Positions 34,728 through 44,314 of a DNA stretch of 64,000 bases are shown here, piece by piece. The notes beneath the pieces are model-generated. The model did no database searches. It saw nothing but the letters and a program-made list of their open reading frames with translations, and was not told the origin of the DNA. Each line of letters opens with the position of its first letter. Within the stretch, counting starts at the first letter, position 1. The position numbers and the translations under genes were made by a program. The stretch covers positions 15,708,423 to 15,772,422 of the forward strand of contig CM070515.1 of NCBI GenBank assembly GCA_036346375.1, in the 5' to 3' direction. This DNA comes from Guadua angustifolia. Lineage: Eukaryota > Streptophyta > Magnoliopsida > Poales > Poaceae.

Positions 34728-35718
34728 TGACGAATACTTGTACCCGGGGTACCCCACCGCCTAGACTTCGCCCTCATGAAGAGGCGCATCATCCAAACGA
34801 TCGGCTCTGTGGGCCGATTCGCCCACCCCTGCAGACAGAGACTCGTGGGCGGAAAGAACTATGGGCCTCGCCGAAGCCGCGGCATCGAACTTAGCTCTGA
34901 GCCACCCGGAAGGCTCGGGACCAGACCTGTGCCTGACGCCTACGGCTCTCCGATCGGGAAGGTCACCGACGCTCCGACCGTGTCCCCACGCAAAGTCCTC
35001 GATTTAACCTCAAATTGGGGCTTCCACCGCAATGCCATCCGCCACAAGGAGAACACTGCCTCACGAACACAACGCTTCGACAGAGTGTGGGTCCGCCCCG
35101 AGGCAACCCCAGAGGACGCCAGGTCGCAACAACCCCTTCACGCGGCCACGCATCAGAGAAACACGCACCTCCCGAGGCAAGCCCCGAGACCGGCCGCCGG
35201 ACGTCAAGATCGGTCATGCGCGACAGAGGGCCGGTGACGCTGCCCGGAGGAACGGACGCCCAGACCGACCAGGTGTCTACCTACCCGAGATGGCGAAGAT
35301 AAATTGACGGACGATGATGTAACCTTGGAATGTACTTCAAGGTCAAGACTTGACACTCTCAAGATAGAAAGCCATTGCCTAGCCGCTAGGCACCCTTTCT
35401 CGCTTTTTTGCATATCCTCCGAACTCCCGTAACCCGCCTTCCTCGTGCTCTATAAAAGGAGAAGGGACCCTAAGGGAGGGGTTTTTCGACAACACATCCG
35501 AGCCATCACAGAAAGAGAATTTCTAATCGTCCGAAGTTGTAACCAAACGCAGCTTCTCCGCGCTCCATCAATACAATACCACCTCACGAATCGGACGAGG
35601 GACGTTTCAATTCAACCAAGATACACCTTGGGCCTCAGTAGTCTAACCATTCAAGGAAGCGGAGCGCTGTGGCCCCTCGACTTAAAATTTACTTTGCCGG
35701 TTTACAAAACGCACGACA
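34728..35718 (+). repeat. 3' LTR of the gypsy element
   Basis: It starts TGACGAATACTTGTACCC and ends CGCACGACA, followed by the target duplication ATTTT. It matches the 5' LTR in long identical runs; the CGCAAAGTCCTCGATTTAAC segment is a good anchor. Confidence 0.95.
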
Positions 35719-35723
35719 ATTTT

Positions 35724-36360
35724 CTTTCCTGAGCTTGGTTTTGCCAACAAGCGCAGTGCCTGCATTCTTTGTCCGAGCTTTGTTGGGCAAATTGTGTTCG
35801 CCTCTTGATCTAGTGCTTCACTGTGTGGTCTTATACCGGGTTTCTTGTTCTCGAACATTGTCAGATTTGGGAGTTTCCTCGCTAGGAGGTGAGCCTTGCA
35901 GTGTCCGGGCTTGTGCCTTATGTGCCAAAGCTTGGTTCTCGAGATCCGAGCTCAGAGAGGAATTTGGATTGGGAATTTCTTGTGCGTGACTATTGAGGCT
36001 TGTCTCTCAGACTTTCGTGTGTCACGAAAAGTGCAGTAAGGGCTTTGTATCTCCGTAATCCGCCATCTCCTCCATGGCACAAGCGGGCGTAATCGATTCT
36101 GGGTCATGGCCTTCATCTTGCTCGCCCTATCTTCCGAACGACTTGGAGTGTTGTTCGTAAAGTTCAATTTTATATTGCATTTGTTTCTTCTTCGGTTCAG
36201 TTGGTATTTGAGATTGGTATTGCCGTTAGTTCAACCTTCATTAGTTATGGTTTTAGTGTTAATGACAAATCTAATATTGAGATTATCCATTTAATGTGAT
36301 TTTGTTATTAATGACAAATCTTATATCGAGACTAACTTGTTTATTTAGAATATCTTTGAT
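35724..36360 (+). repeat. Shared copia LTR, segment 2
   Basis: After the gypsy duplication the interrupted LTR resumes (CTTTCCTGAGCTTGG). No coding region is seen. Two similar 30-base stretches containing AATGACAAATCT lie at 36260 and 36310. The right boundary with the next insertion is not sharp; 36360 is my estimate. Confidence 0.55.
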
Positions 36361-36389
36361 TAGTCTCATCACATTGAAAAATGGAAAAC

Positions 36390-38257
36390 CCAAGGTATGT
36401 GTGCGTATTTATCTTAGTATTAGTTGCATACTTTGGAGTCAAGTTAAAGTATGAATGTCCCCATTATATTAACCACAAACGTGCATCATGTTTCCTAATC
36501 CATATATTACATGGATGCGCACACTTAGGGGGAGTTCGTAGTTTAACTTGAAAGACTCTTTGTATTGATCTAATTCTTATTGACACATATAAGGATCAAG
36601 ACAAAGAAACTAAATCCTTGAGTATATATTTGAATTGCCTAGTCATAATATACTCATGGTAATATAGGATATACTCCAATGTGATCAAATTGAATATGTG
36701 TATATTATATTCAAGTCAATCATATTTATGCACATATACATGTGGGGTTTATTCTATAGTTGATGACTTAGAGTAACGATCAATTCCATATAGCCTACAC
36801 ATAATGGATAATTACTTTTCATCAACATGAGTATATGAAAACTTGTGTAGTTAATATATACTCATATCAATTTAAATGATAATTTAAATTGAGTTCATTT
36901 GTCCTATTAATCATTAAAGAACATTTCATCATGTGTTGATGGTGTTCCGTGATTAATTAAGGACAAATGAATAGTTCTTAAGTATAACGAAGCATGTGTT
37001 GCATTATTGTACTTAAGACACACTTAAATCATTCAAATTGTTTTAGGTTATGCTCAATTGATCTAAAGGCATCCGTTATGTGTTAATGGAGTGCAAGAGA
37101 TAATTGGGACAACCATGCATCTTGGACTAACAAGTTTCATGAGTTATGTTTGAGTTAGGTTAAGTCCAAGGATGAATGAAAACGGGATAAGGACGGCATT
37201 ATGAGGTGATGAGCGTCAAGAGTGGATCCCGAAGATAAAGAGGAGTCGAGTGATGATCCCGGGGGAGTATAAGTGAAGATCATAAAGACCCCAAAGGGGT
37301 TTGCTTGCATGCGGCGGCGAAGGTATAACTAGATAGGCTAAGGACTTTGTAGTCTTTGAGTCTAGTTTTTATCGTCGTACTATTAAGAGGGGTTGTCTCC
37401 TAGCTTGAGCTTCATCATGTGTTGATGATCTCAATCCTGCGTTCACTCGAGCTCAAATCATTTGGATTTGGTTTTTGCATAAGGGTTAACCATTTGGCAT
37501 GTGTTGCGAATGGGTTAAGCTTATGCTTGGTTGTTGTTGGTTTATGCTCTGATTTGCATGTGTTGCAAAGAGGAAGAGCATATGCATTTGGTTTTCGCAT
37601 AATGCTTTGATTTGCATGTGTTGCAAATAGGATAAGCAATATGCGTTGGCTTTTGCGTGAAGTTCACTTTTGCATGTGTTGCAAATGTTGAAGCTTCATG
37701 TTTTGTTTTCATTTACAAAACAATCTTTCTAAAACATGTGGTTACTTGGGGTTAAGTTTTGCACGTGTTGCAAAAGGTGAGAGCTCATGCATTGTGTTTT
37801 AGCTTGTGACTGGATCATGTGTTGATCATCACAAAGGCTAAGTAAAGTTTATGGTTTGTATTTGCAAAATGTGTTTTTCCAAAATATTGTTTTGTTATTT
37901 GCAAAAGTGGTTTGCAAATAAGCTAGAGGTTATGTGTTTCAATCCTAGAGTATGTGTTGGCATTTGCAAATGTGTTTTGCAAAGTGTCGGGATCATGTGT
38001 TGATCCTTACATGGCTAGAGGATTGATCTTATAGCTTTTCGGGTTATTTGCAAAAGTTATTTTGATCATGAGTTGATCATCATAGCTTAATATTTGATGT
38101 TAGTGACTCTTTATAGCTTGTAGTCATGCCTTTGATCAAGTCTATTTGAGAGATTTCGAAAAATCATATTTTAGACTTGAATGACTACATTAGAGTTTGG
38201 TTTTGGTGATATTTAAAAATATATATGGTTGTTTAAATCTTGAAAATGGGTGGAGAT
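36390..38257 (+). repeat. Hairpin chain with a recurrent ATGTGTT loop
   Basis: Consecutive imperfect inverted repeats cover this region. Examples: TTCATTTGTCCT (36894) pairs with AGGACAAATGAA (36960); TCTTAAGTA (36976) with TACTTAAGA (37010); TATGCTCT (37543) with AGAGCATA (37575); GTTGATGA (36759) with TCATCAAC (36819). From 36931 to 38074, sixteen hairpins have the loop ATGTGTT or a one-base variant, with starts at 36931, 36994, 37078, 37417, 37499, 37558, 37616, 37674, 37763, 37817, 37869, 37932, 37952, 37970, 37995 and 38068. The flanking arms differ in sequence but are mutually complementary. The earlier hairpins (36390-36891) have other loops. It has no coding capacity. Confidence 0.85.
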
Positions 38258-39451
38258 TGTAGCCCTCATGATAAGCTTCAGATAGAATAAAAATCACCCA
38301 AATCGAGTCCGGAGTAAAAGTTATGAGTGTTTTTTGTGGTTGGTCAAGTGGTGTGACCGGCCACCTCCTGTGACCGATTCCAGCTTGACCGGACCCTCTC
38401 GATGCGATTTTTCCGAAGGTTGGTTTTTGCTCTGTGTGGGCGGTGCGGCCGGAGGTCCTGCGGCCGACCGGATGAGCGGTCGGACCGACCTGCTCTGATC
38501 ACATCGGCCATGTAATCTGGTCGGTTTTCGGCCAGTTAGTCTGTGAGGGCTGGTCGGATCTACTGGGTCGATCGGACTGGTTTTTGCTTTTTTCGCCTGC
38601 TTTGCCCCAAGCGGCTAGTTTTCTTTGGTGGGGTATAAATAGACCCTTGGGGGCTTAGAGGGTTGATGGTTCTTGGCTTGGTTGAGGGTTTGGGTGAGTT
38701 GTTGCATGTGTTGCACACTCCCATTTGAGTTTGAGCTAAAGAGTGAGCACTAATTGCATGTGTTGCAATTAGGAGTGGTTTGAGAGCCTCTTGTGCATGT
38801 GTTGCACTTGAGGGAGGCCTTGTGCATGTGTTGCACTTGGTGATCACCGCAGCAAGATTCACAGTGCTTGGTGAAGTTCAAGCGAAGGAGCGGCTTGTTA
38901 CTCTTGGAGGTTGCCGACTTCTAGACAGCGTGAGGCATCGTCTTGGCGCGGAGCTCTCAAGGTTGTGAGAAGCCCCGGCGAAGTTTGTGAAGGTTCGGGT
39001 TGAGCCTACGCGAAAGCGTGAAAAACCACGACTAGTGAAAAGAGGCGGGTGCTCGAGCGGGAGCCGGTCCAAGTGGTTGGGCTTGCCTCAACGTGGACTA
39101 GGGGAGACCGGCAAGTCTCCGAACACCACGGAAAAATATCGTTTGTCCCTTGTCTCTCTTATATTCAAGCGTTTACATTATTGTATATTTATCAATTGCA
39201 TGAATGTATTAGAATTGCTTATTATTAATTGATTGTTCAATTTAGCAATTCTAGTGTAGAGACTTAATTTAGTTAGTGCACTAGTGAGCCTAGTTGATTT
39301 AGGCCTTAATTATCAAAACTGAGTTTTTCGCTTCCGCATATAAATTGATTAGGTTTTGACATAGGGGTTGATTAGAGCGAATTGTTTAGTGAGCGATCGA
39401 ATTTTGTAAAACGCCTATTCATCCCCCTCTAGGTGCATCCTCGACCCTACA
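38258..39451 (+). repeat. LTR of the truncated copia-type element
   Basis: It starts TGTAGCCCTCATG and ends CTCGACCCTACA. A TATA box (TATAAATA, 38634-38641) follows a GC-rich stretch with repeated GACCGG motifs. Downstream lie four more hairpins with loop ATGTGTT (38706, 38758, 38797, 38826), in the R-U5 part of the LTR. Confidence 0.85.
38634..38641 (+). promoter_or_regulatory. LTR TATA box
   Basis: GGGTATAAATAGACCC is a strong plant TATA context. The four loop-ATGTGTT hairpins begin about 65 bases further on, so they would lie near the 5' end of an LTR-initiated transcript. Confidence 0.7.
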
Positions 39452-40192
39452 ATTGCTCGATGATGATAATGGGTGTGAATTTGATAAGAACATTTATCTC
39501 TATGTTTTAGGCCTTGAACTGAGACTTGAATGCTTAGAAGAATTAATTCTGTTGTTGCCTGCACCATACTTGACCGATAACTCGTTATTGGCTATTTCAT
39601 TCTTGTAAGAAGTTTACATGTTGCTAGCCTCTCTTGGTTACTCGCTATCGCTTTTAGTTTGTGATACTCGATACTTAGCAGACATTATATTCCAGCTTGT
39701 GTGCAATTTAGATGGTTAAATAATATCTTTTGTTGCTCTTGGTATGATTATTATTTGAAGATTTGAATTATCTGTAGCTCTGGTGATTGATATATATTTT
39801 GCAAAGCCGTCTTGATCTGAAAATATAGAGTTGTTTTGTTAGCAAGTTGTGAGTCTATTCATAATCTAGCGTAGTACACATCTTGACAAGAAGATTCTTT
39901 ATTGTGCATTTAAGGTGGTAAGGGTTTAAGGCCCAATTCATTGAATAAATTGTTAGCCCATTTGTGATTAAAATTGGAGATCTAATCTTCGCTTTTCCCA
40001 ATTTCGAGAGCAACATATTCATTAAAACCAATCTTCGCTAAGTAAGATGATGGGCATAATTCATATAGTAGATGGCATTAATCATGCAAGATCAAATTGC
40101 TTATGTCATCTTGTCTCATTATTGAATTATGTATTCTCGATTATATTGTTAAAAGGAATAATCTTACTCTTATACTCGCATCTTTTACAACA
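39452..40192 (+). repeat. Shared copia LTR, segment 3 (end)
   Basis: This is the last part of the LTR begun at 18601. It ends TACTCGCATCTTTTACAACA, whose ACAACA is the inverse of TGTTGT at the LTR start. The same terminal 30 bases occur at 1545-1577. It is followed by ATCCAGAAATCCGGG, the presumed primer-binding region, and by the gag ATG at 40218. Confidence 0.75.
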
Positions 40193-40217
40193 ATCCAGAA
40201 ATCCGGGTTGTATATCA

Positions 40218-41049
40218 ATGGCTTCAGTGTCCTCAGACGCAATTAAGCCTGAGATCTTTGATGGGGCTGGCTTTAAACGCTGGCAGGCTAGGGCGAAGCT
40301 CTAGCTGATTGAGCTCGGACTGTTCTGGGCCATCAGCGAAGAGATGCCACCCCTTCCAGGGGAAGATGTGACCGACAAGACCGAAATTGATCGCATGACT
40401 ACGAAAAGGGCCAGTTGGGAGAAGGCTAACACTTGGCGTTAGCTCAAGATCTTGGCCATCCTATCAAATAGGCTTTTGACGGTATGTGAACTTCACGGAG
40501 GCATGCAAGATTTGGGTAGAACTTAATGAGAAATATGCCGAGAGCAATAATGGGAACGAGTCTTTTATCACAGCTAAATATCTGAATTACCAAATGGTTG
40601 AAGGCAGATCTATCATGGAGCAAATCCATGAACTGCAGCTCCTCGTACGTGACCTAGGTCAGTACGAGTGTGTTCTACCAGAGGGATTTCAGGTGAATGT
40701 GATCCTAGCTAAGTTGCTTTCTTCCTGGCATGACTTTGTCACCGCCCATCGACATCTGAAGAAGCGGCTAACAGTTGGTGAACTGGCTGCCGCCATTAAT
40801 GTCGAGGAGAAGTCAAAAAATAGCTATGGAGAGATGAAGGCTCCCGCTCAGGCTAATCTTGTTGAGCACAAGACCCAAAGCAAGAATATGAAGAAAATTA
40901 AGAAGCCATCTCCTATGAACAATATCAAGACTAAAGACATGAAAAAGAAGAAGACGGAGATTGTCCGCTTGCTTATGGCGTGCTGCCATAAAGCCAATCC
41001 GCTGCAATCAAGAGGAAAGGGCCAACCTTTGAACAACAAAAAGCGCTAA
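40218..41049 (+). pseudogene. Copia Gag, with internal stops and a frameshift
   Basis: Starting at ATG 40218 (MASVSSDAIKPEIFDGAGFK), the product shows the copia Gag N-terminus with FKRWQARAKL, then a stop (TAG) at 40302 and a frame change near 40480. The 187-residue frame 40486-41049 continues with ITAKYLNYQMVEGRSIMEQI, LVRDLGQYECVLPEGFQ and LTVGELAAAINVEEK, a UBN2-type Gag. A zinc-knuckle remnant, CCHKAN, lies near 40980 but is shifted out of frame. It would package element RNA if intact. Confidence 0.85.
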
Positions 41050-41056
41050 GGCTCAA

Positions 41057-41671
41057 GTGCATGTGGCTATTGCAGAGACCAGAGATCCCGGTGCAGGCAC
41101 CTCCACCAGTGGGTATGTACCTTTGGCCTTTATGGCAGATTCATCTTCTGATTGGTGGATCGATACAGGTGCTATTAGACACATATGCACTAATCGGACT
41201 TGTTTCTCCTCTTTTCAGGGTGCAGCAAGTGGAACCGTTCTAATGGGGAACGGTGCAGCGGTTGCAGTGCGTAAGATTGGACAAGTAAGTCTGGAGCTGA
41301 CTTCAGGCAAGACGCTTGTTCTTAAGGACGTACTGTATATACCTGCTATGACTCGCAATTTGTTGAGCGGGTCAATGCTGTGCCGGCAAGGAATAAAGTT
41401 AGTCTTTGAGTCCAATAAGGTCGTGTTGACCAAATTCGGTTTGTTCTTAGGAAAAGGCTATGATTGCGGAGGCATGTTCCGCATTTCGACTCTTGATAAT
41501 AATATAAATGTGTTTCAGTCTTCATATCATGACAATAATATTGGTCTATGGCATTCCCGTCTATGTCATGTTAATCATGAAGCCATTGAGCGGTTGAGCA
41601 AGATGGAGATTATTCCTAAATATAAGTATGAGAAAAATCACAAGTGTGAGGTGTGTGTTCAAGCTAAATGA
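41057..41671 (+). CDS. Copia protease and GAG-pre-integrase domain (open frame)
   Basis: In this 204-residue frame WWIDTGAIRHIC near residue 33 carries the aspartic protease Asp-Thr-Gly, where copia elements usually have DSGA..H. LKDVLYIPAMTRNLLSG is the typical second protease block. The C-terminal part, LWHSRLCHVNHEAIERLSKM followed by CEVCVQAK, is the HHCC zinc-binding pre-integrase domain. A stop at 41669-41671 follows directly, before the integrase core. The frame begins just downstream of gag and was originally part of one polyprotein. Confidence 0.9.
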   Translation: MHVAIAETRDPGAGTSTSGYVPLAFMADSSSDWWIDTGAIRHICTNRTCFSSFQGAASGTVLMGNGAAVAVRKIGQVSLELTSGKTLVLKDVLYIPAMTRNLLSGSMLCRQGIKLVFESNKVVLTKFGLFLGKGYDCGGMFRISTLDNNINVFQSSYHDNNIGLWHSRLCHVNHEAIERLSKMEIIPKYKYEKNHKCEVCVQAK

Positions 41672-41734
41672 CCTCTAAACCGCTTTCATACGGTTGAGGG
41701 CGAAACCACCTCACCACTTGAATTAATCCATTCG

Positions 41735-42324
41735 ATATTTGTGAAATAAATGGTATAATAACTAAAGGTGGCAAAAGATATTTCTTTACTCTCATAGATG
41801 ATGCAACTAGATTTTGTTACATCTATTTACTCAAAACCAAAGATGAAGCACTAGAATACTTTAAAATCTATAAGGCTGAAGTTGAAGATCAACTAGGAAA
41901 GACAATAAAGAGATTAAGGTCAGACCGGGGAGGAGAATATATTCCTAAGGAATTCTCGCAATACTGTGAAGAAAATGGTATAATACATAAGTTTACATCA
42001 CCATACTCACCTCAATCCAATGGAGTGGCTGAAAGAAAGAACCAAACTATTTGTGACTTAGTGAATACTTTGTTACAAAGTTCAGGTCTGGCCAACTCAT
42101 GGTGGGGTGAGGCTGCTCTCACAGTTAATTATGTCCTAAATAGGGTTGCACCTCGCAATCGTGAGGTTACACCTTATGAAGGATGGAAGGGGAGAAAACC
42201 TAACTTGTCATTTCTTCGGACTTGGGGCTGTTTGGCCAAGGTACATGTACCTCTACCAAGAAAAAAAAAAGCTCGGTCCAAAGACGTGGATTGTGTCTTT
42301 ATTAGGTATGCTCATCGAGCCTGA
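41735..42324 (+). pseudogene. Copia integrase core (one frame change at each end)
   Basis: The core contains YFFTLIDDATRFCYIYLL, IKRLRSDRGGEYIPKEF, FTSPYSPQSNGVAERKNQ and SWWGEAALTVNYVLNRVAP. The catalytic triad is visible: Asp in LIDD, Asp in RSDRGG and Glu in VAERKN. The upstream end is cut off from the protease frame by a stop at 41669. The downstream end changes frame at about 42325, just before the reverse transcriptase frame. Confidence 0.88.
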
Positions 42325-42338
42325 CTTATAGATTTCTA

Positions 42339-44120
42339 GTGGTCAAGTCCGAGGTTTCAGACATTGCAATAAATCTCAGTAATGGAGTCTCGACGACGAC
42401 ATTCTTTGAGAATATTTTTCCTATGAGAGCAAAAGAAGCTAGCTCGCCTAATGGTTCTTATGAACACTCTATTCCTTCTAGCGTGGATGACACGGCTCCA
42501 GAATTGGAGTTGAGAAGGAGTAAGAGGCAAAGGACTGAAAAGTCCTTCGGCGATGACTATGTCACCTATGTCGTGGATGATGAACCGCGAAGCCTTCCAG
42601 AGGCATATGCATCACCAGATGCAGAGTACTGGAAGGAGGCAGTCCAAAGTGAGATGAACTCTATCATCTCAAATGGGACTTGGGAGATAGCAGATCTTCC
42701 AACAGGTTGCAAGCCAGTGGGCTGCAAATGGATCTTTAAAAGGAAGCATAGGCCCGATGGTACTATTGAAAAGTACAAGACCCATTTGGTGGCTAAAGGC
42801 TTTACACAAAAGGAGGGCGAAGACTATTTTGACACTTACTCTCCTGTGGCCAGATTACCCACAATCCGAGTGCTTTTGGCATTGGCAGCTTCTTATAAAC
42901 TCCTAGTACATCAAATGGATGTAAAGACCGCTTTCTTAAATGGAGAGCTGGACGAGGAGATTTATATGCAGCAGCTAGATGGATTTATGGTAAAAGGACA
43001 GGAAAACAGAGTGTGTCGATTAATTAAATCCTTATATGGTCTAAAACAAGCTCCCAAGCAGTGGCATGAGAAGTTTGATAGTACAATGATTTCTGTTGGC
43101 TTTTGTGTAAACGAAGCCGACAAGTGTGTGTATTATCGATTCAAAGGGAGTGAAGGTGTCATTCTATGTTTATACGTAGATGACATATTATTGTTTGGGA
43201 CCAATATGGATGTAATTAATCAAACAAAGTTGTTCCTCTCCCAGAACTTTGATATGAAAGATCTAGGTGAAGCTGATGTAATCTTGAACATCAAGCTTAT
43301 AAAGGGTGAGAATGGGATTACTCTGTCTCAGTCCCATTATGTGGACAAAGTGCTAAATCGCTTTGGCTTTGTAGATTGCAAGCCAGTTGCCACACCCTAT
43401 GATCCAAACACTAAGCTGAAAAAGAATTTGGGTCAAGGTAAAGACCAACTCAGGTATTCACAAATTATTGGTTCCTTGATGTACTTAGCTAGTGCAACTA
43501 GGCCAGACATCTCATATTCTATATGCAGGTTGAGTCGTTATACGTCCAACCTAGGAGATGATCATTGGATAGCACTAGAAAGAGTCATTAGATATTTAAA
43601 GGGAACAATGAATTTGGGAATACACTATACTGGTCATCCTACAGTCCTAGAAGGATTCAGTGACTCTAACTGGATAAGTGACTCGGATGACATGAAGGCT
43701 AGGAGTGGCTATGTTTTCACTCTACCGGTGAGGTCAGACAGGAGGTCTTCCAAACAGACCATTCTTACACAGTCCACCATGGAGGCTGAGTTAGTAGCAC
43801 TTGACTCAGCAACTGTAGAGGCAGAATGGATTAGAGAACTCCTTTCTGACCTACCAGTGCTGAAAAAACCAATTCCAGCTATCCTTACCTACTGCGATAA
43901 CCAAACTATCTTGGTGAAGGTGAAGAGTAGTAAGGATAATATGAAGTCGTCAAGACACATAAAGAGGCGATTAAAATCGCTAAGGCATGCCAGAGAGACG
44001 GGTGTAATTACTGTAGAATACATCCAGTCTGAAAGGAACTTGGCCGATCCTTTCACTAAAGGAATGGTGCGGAAGGTCATTCTTGCAGCTTCTAACGGAA
44101 TGGGTCTCATACCCATTTGA
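42339..44120 (+). CDS. Copia reverse transcriptase and RNase H (593 codons, open)
   Basis: The N-terminal linker contains RRSKRQRTEKSFGDDY. The RT begins at GTWEIADLPTGCKPVGCKWI and includes HQMDVKTAFLNGELDEEIYM, LIKSLYGLKQAPKQWHEKFD and the catalytic YVDDILLFG (about residues 277-285). RNase H follows with LEGFSDSNWISDSDD, TQSTMEAELVALDSATVEAE and LTYCDNQTIL, giving the Asp, Glu and Asp residues. The end, NLADPFTKGMVRK, is standard for copia pol. This is the longest intact frame in the window. It would copy and clear the RNA template, but it lacks an in-frame upstream polyprotein. Confidence 0.95.
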   Translation: MVKSEVSDIAINLSNGVSTTTFFENIFPMRAKEASSPNGSYEHSIPSSVDDTAPELELRRSKRQRTEKSFGDDYVTYVVDDEPRSLPEAYASPDAEYWKEAVQSEMNSIISNGTWEIADLPTGCKPVGCKWIFKRKHRPDGTIEKYKTHLVAKGFTQKEGEDYFDTYSPVARLPTIRVLLALAASYKLLVHQMDVKTAFLNGELDEEIYMQQLDGFMVKGQENRVCRLIKSLYGLKQAPKQWHEKFDSTMISVGFCVNEADKCVYYRFKGSEGVILCLYVDDILLFGTNMDVINQTKLFLSQNFDMKDLGEADVILNIKLIKGENGITLSQSHYVDKVLNRFGFVDCKPVATPYDPNTKLKKNLGQGKDQLRYSQIIGSLMYLASATRPDISYSICRLSRYTSNLGDDHWIALERVIRYLKGTMNLGIHYTGHPTVLEGFSDSNWISDSDDMKARSGYVFTLPVRSDRRSSKQTILTQSTMEAELVALDSATVEAEWIRELLSDLPVLKKPIPAILTYCDNQTILVKVKSSKDNMKSSRHIKRRLKSLRHARETGVITVEYIQSERNLADPFTKGMVRKVILAASNGMGLIPI

Positions 44121-44314
44121 GAGGATCACATCGGTAGTAACCTATCCTAGACGAGCGGAGATCCCGTGAACTAGGCTCTAGGAAAACAAACTGTGTGGTC
44201 TAAAGAGCACGTCTAAGGGTCCCATTAGCTGCGGTTTTCTCAGTATGGTAGGTTGAGCTATAAGCTCTTAATGAGTTCATCTTCGTGTGGCAATAGGAGT
44301 TGTCCTCTGAGACT

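Larger units (their letters stand above)
19008..35718 (+). mobile_element. Complete 16.7 kb Ty3/gypsy retrotransposon with a long antisense-coding 3' region
   Basis: Two LTRs of 982 and 991 bases start TGACGAATAC and end CGACA. They are flanked by the exact duplication ATTTT (19003-19007, 35719-35723). A primer site, Gag, aspartic protease, reverse transcriptase, RNase H and integrase follow in gypsy order up to about 25.77 kb. About 9 kb of non-pol sequence then precedes the 3' purine tract and carries a minus-strand protein domain. Long elements with extra, often antisense, genes between integrase and the 3' LTR are typical of the Tat lineage (for example Grande). Frames are broken throughout, yet motifs are well preserved. 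It inserted into a copia LTR. Confidence 0.92.
36361..39451 (+). mobile_element. 5'-truncated copia-type element (3' non-coding region plus 3' LTR)
   Basis: A 1.19 kb LTR (38258-39451) with perfect TGTAG...CTACA ends follows a purine tract (GGGTGGAGAT). Upstream is 1.9 kb of non-coding sequence with AGGGGGAG near 36527, consistent with the 3' part of a copia-type element whose coding part and 5' LTR are missing. It splits the shared copia LTR, which continues at 39452. The interior is a chain of hairpins. No target duplication can be identified because the left end is lost. Confidence 0.7.

Noticed and set aside
37400..38860. CRISPR-like array (recurrent ATGTGTT with ~58 bp spacing)
   Set aside because: The repeated core is only about 7-9 bases, the flanks are complementary to each other and not unique spacers, and this is a plant retroelement.
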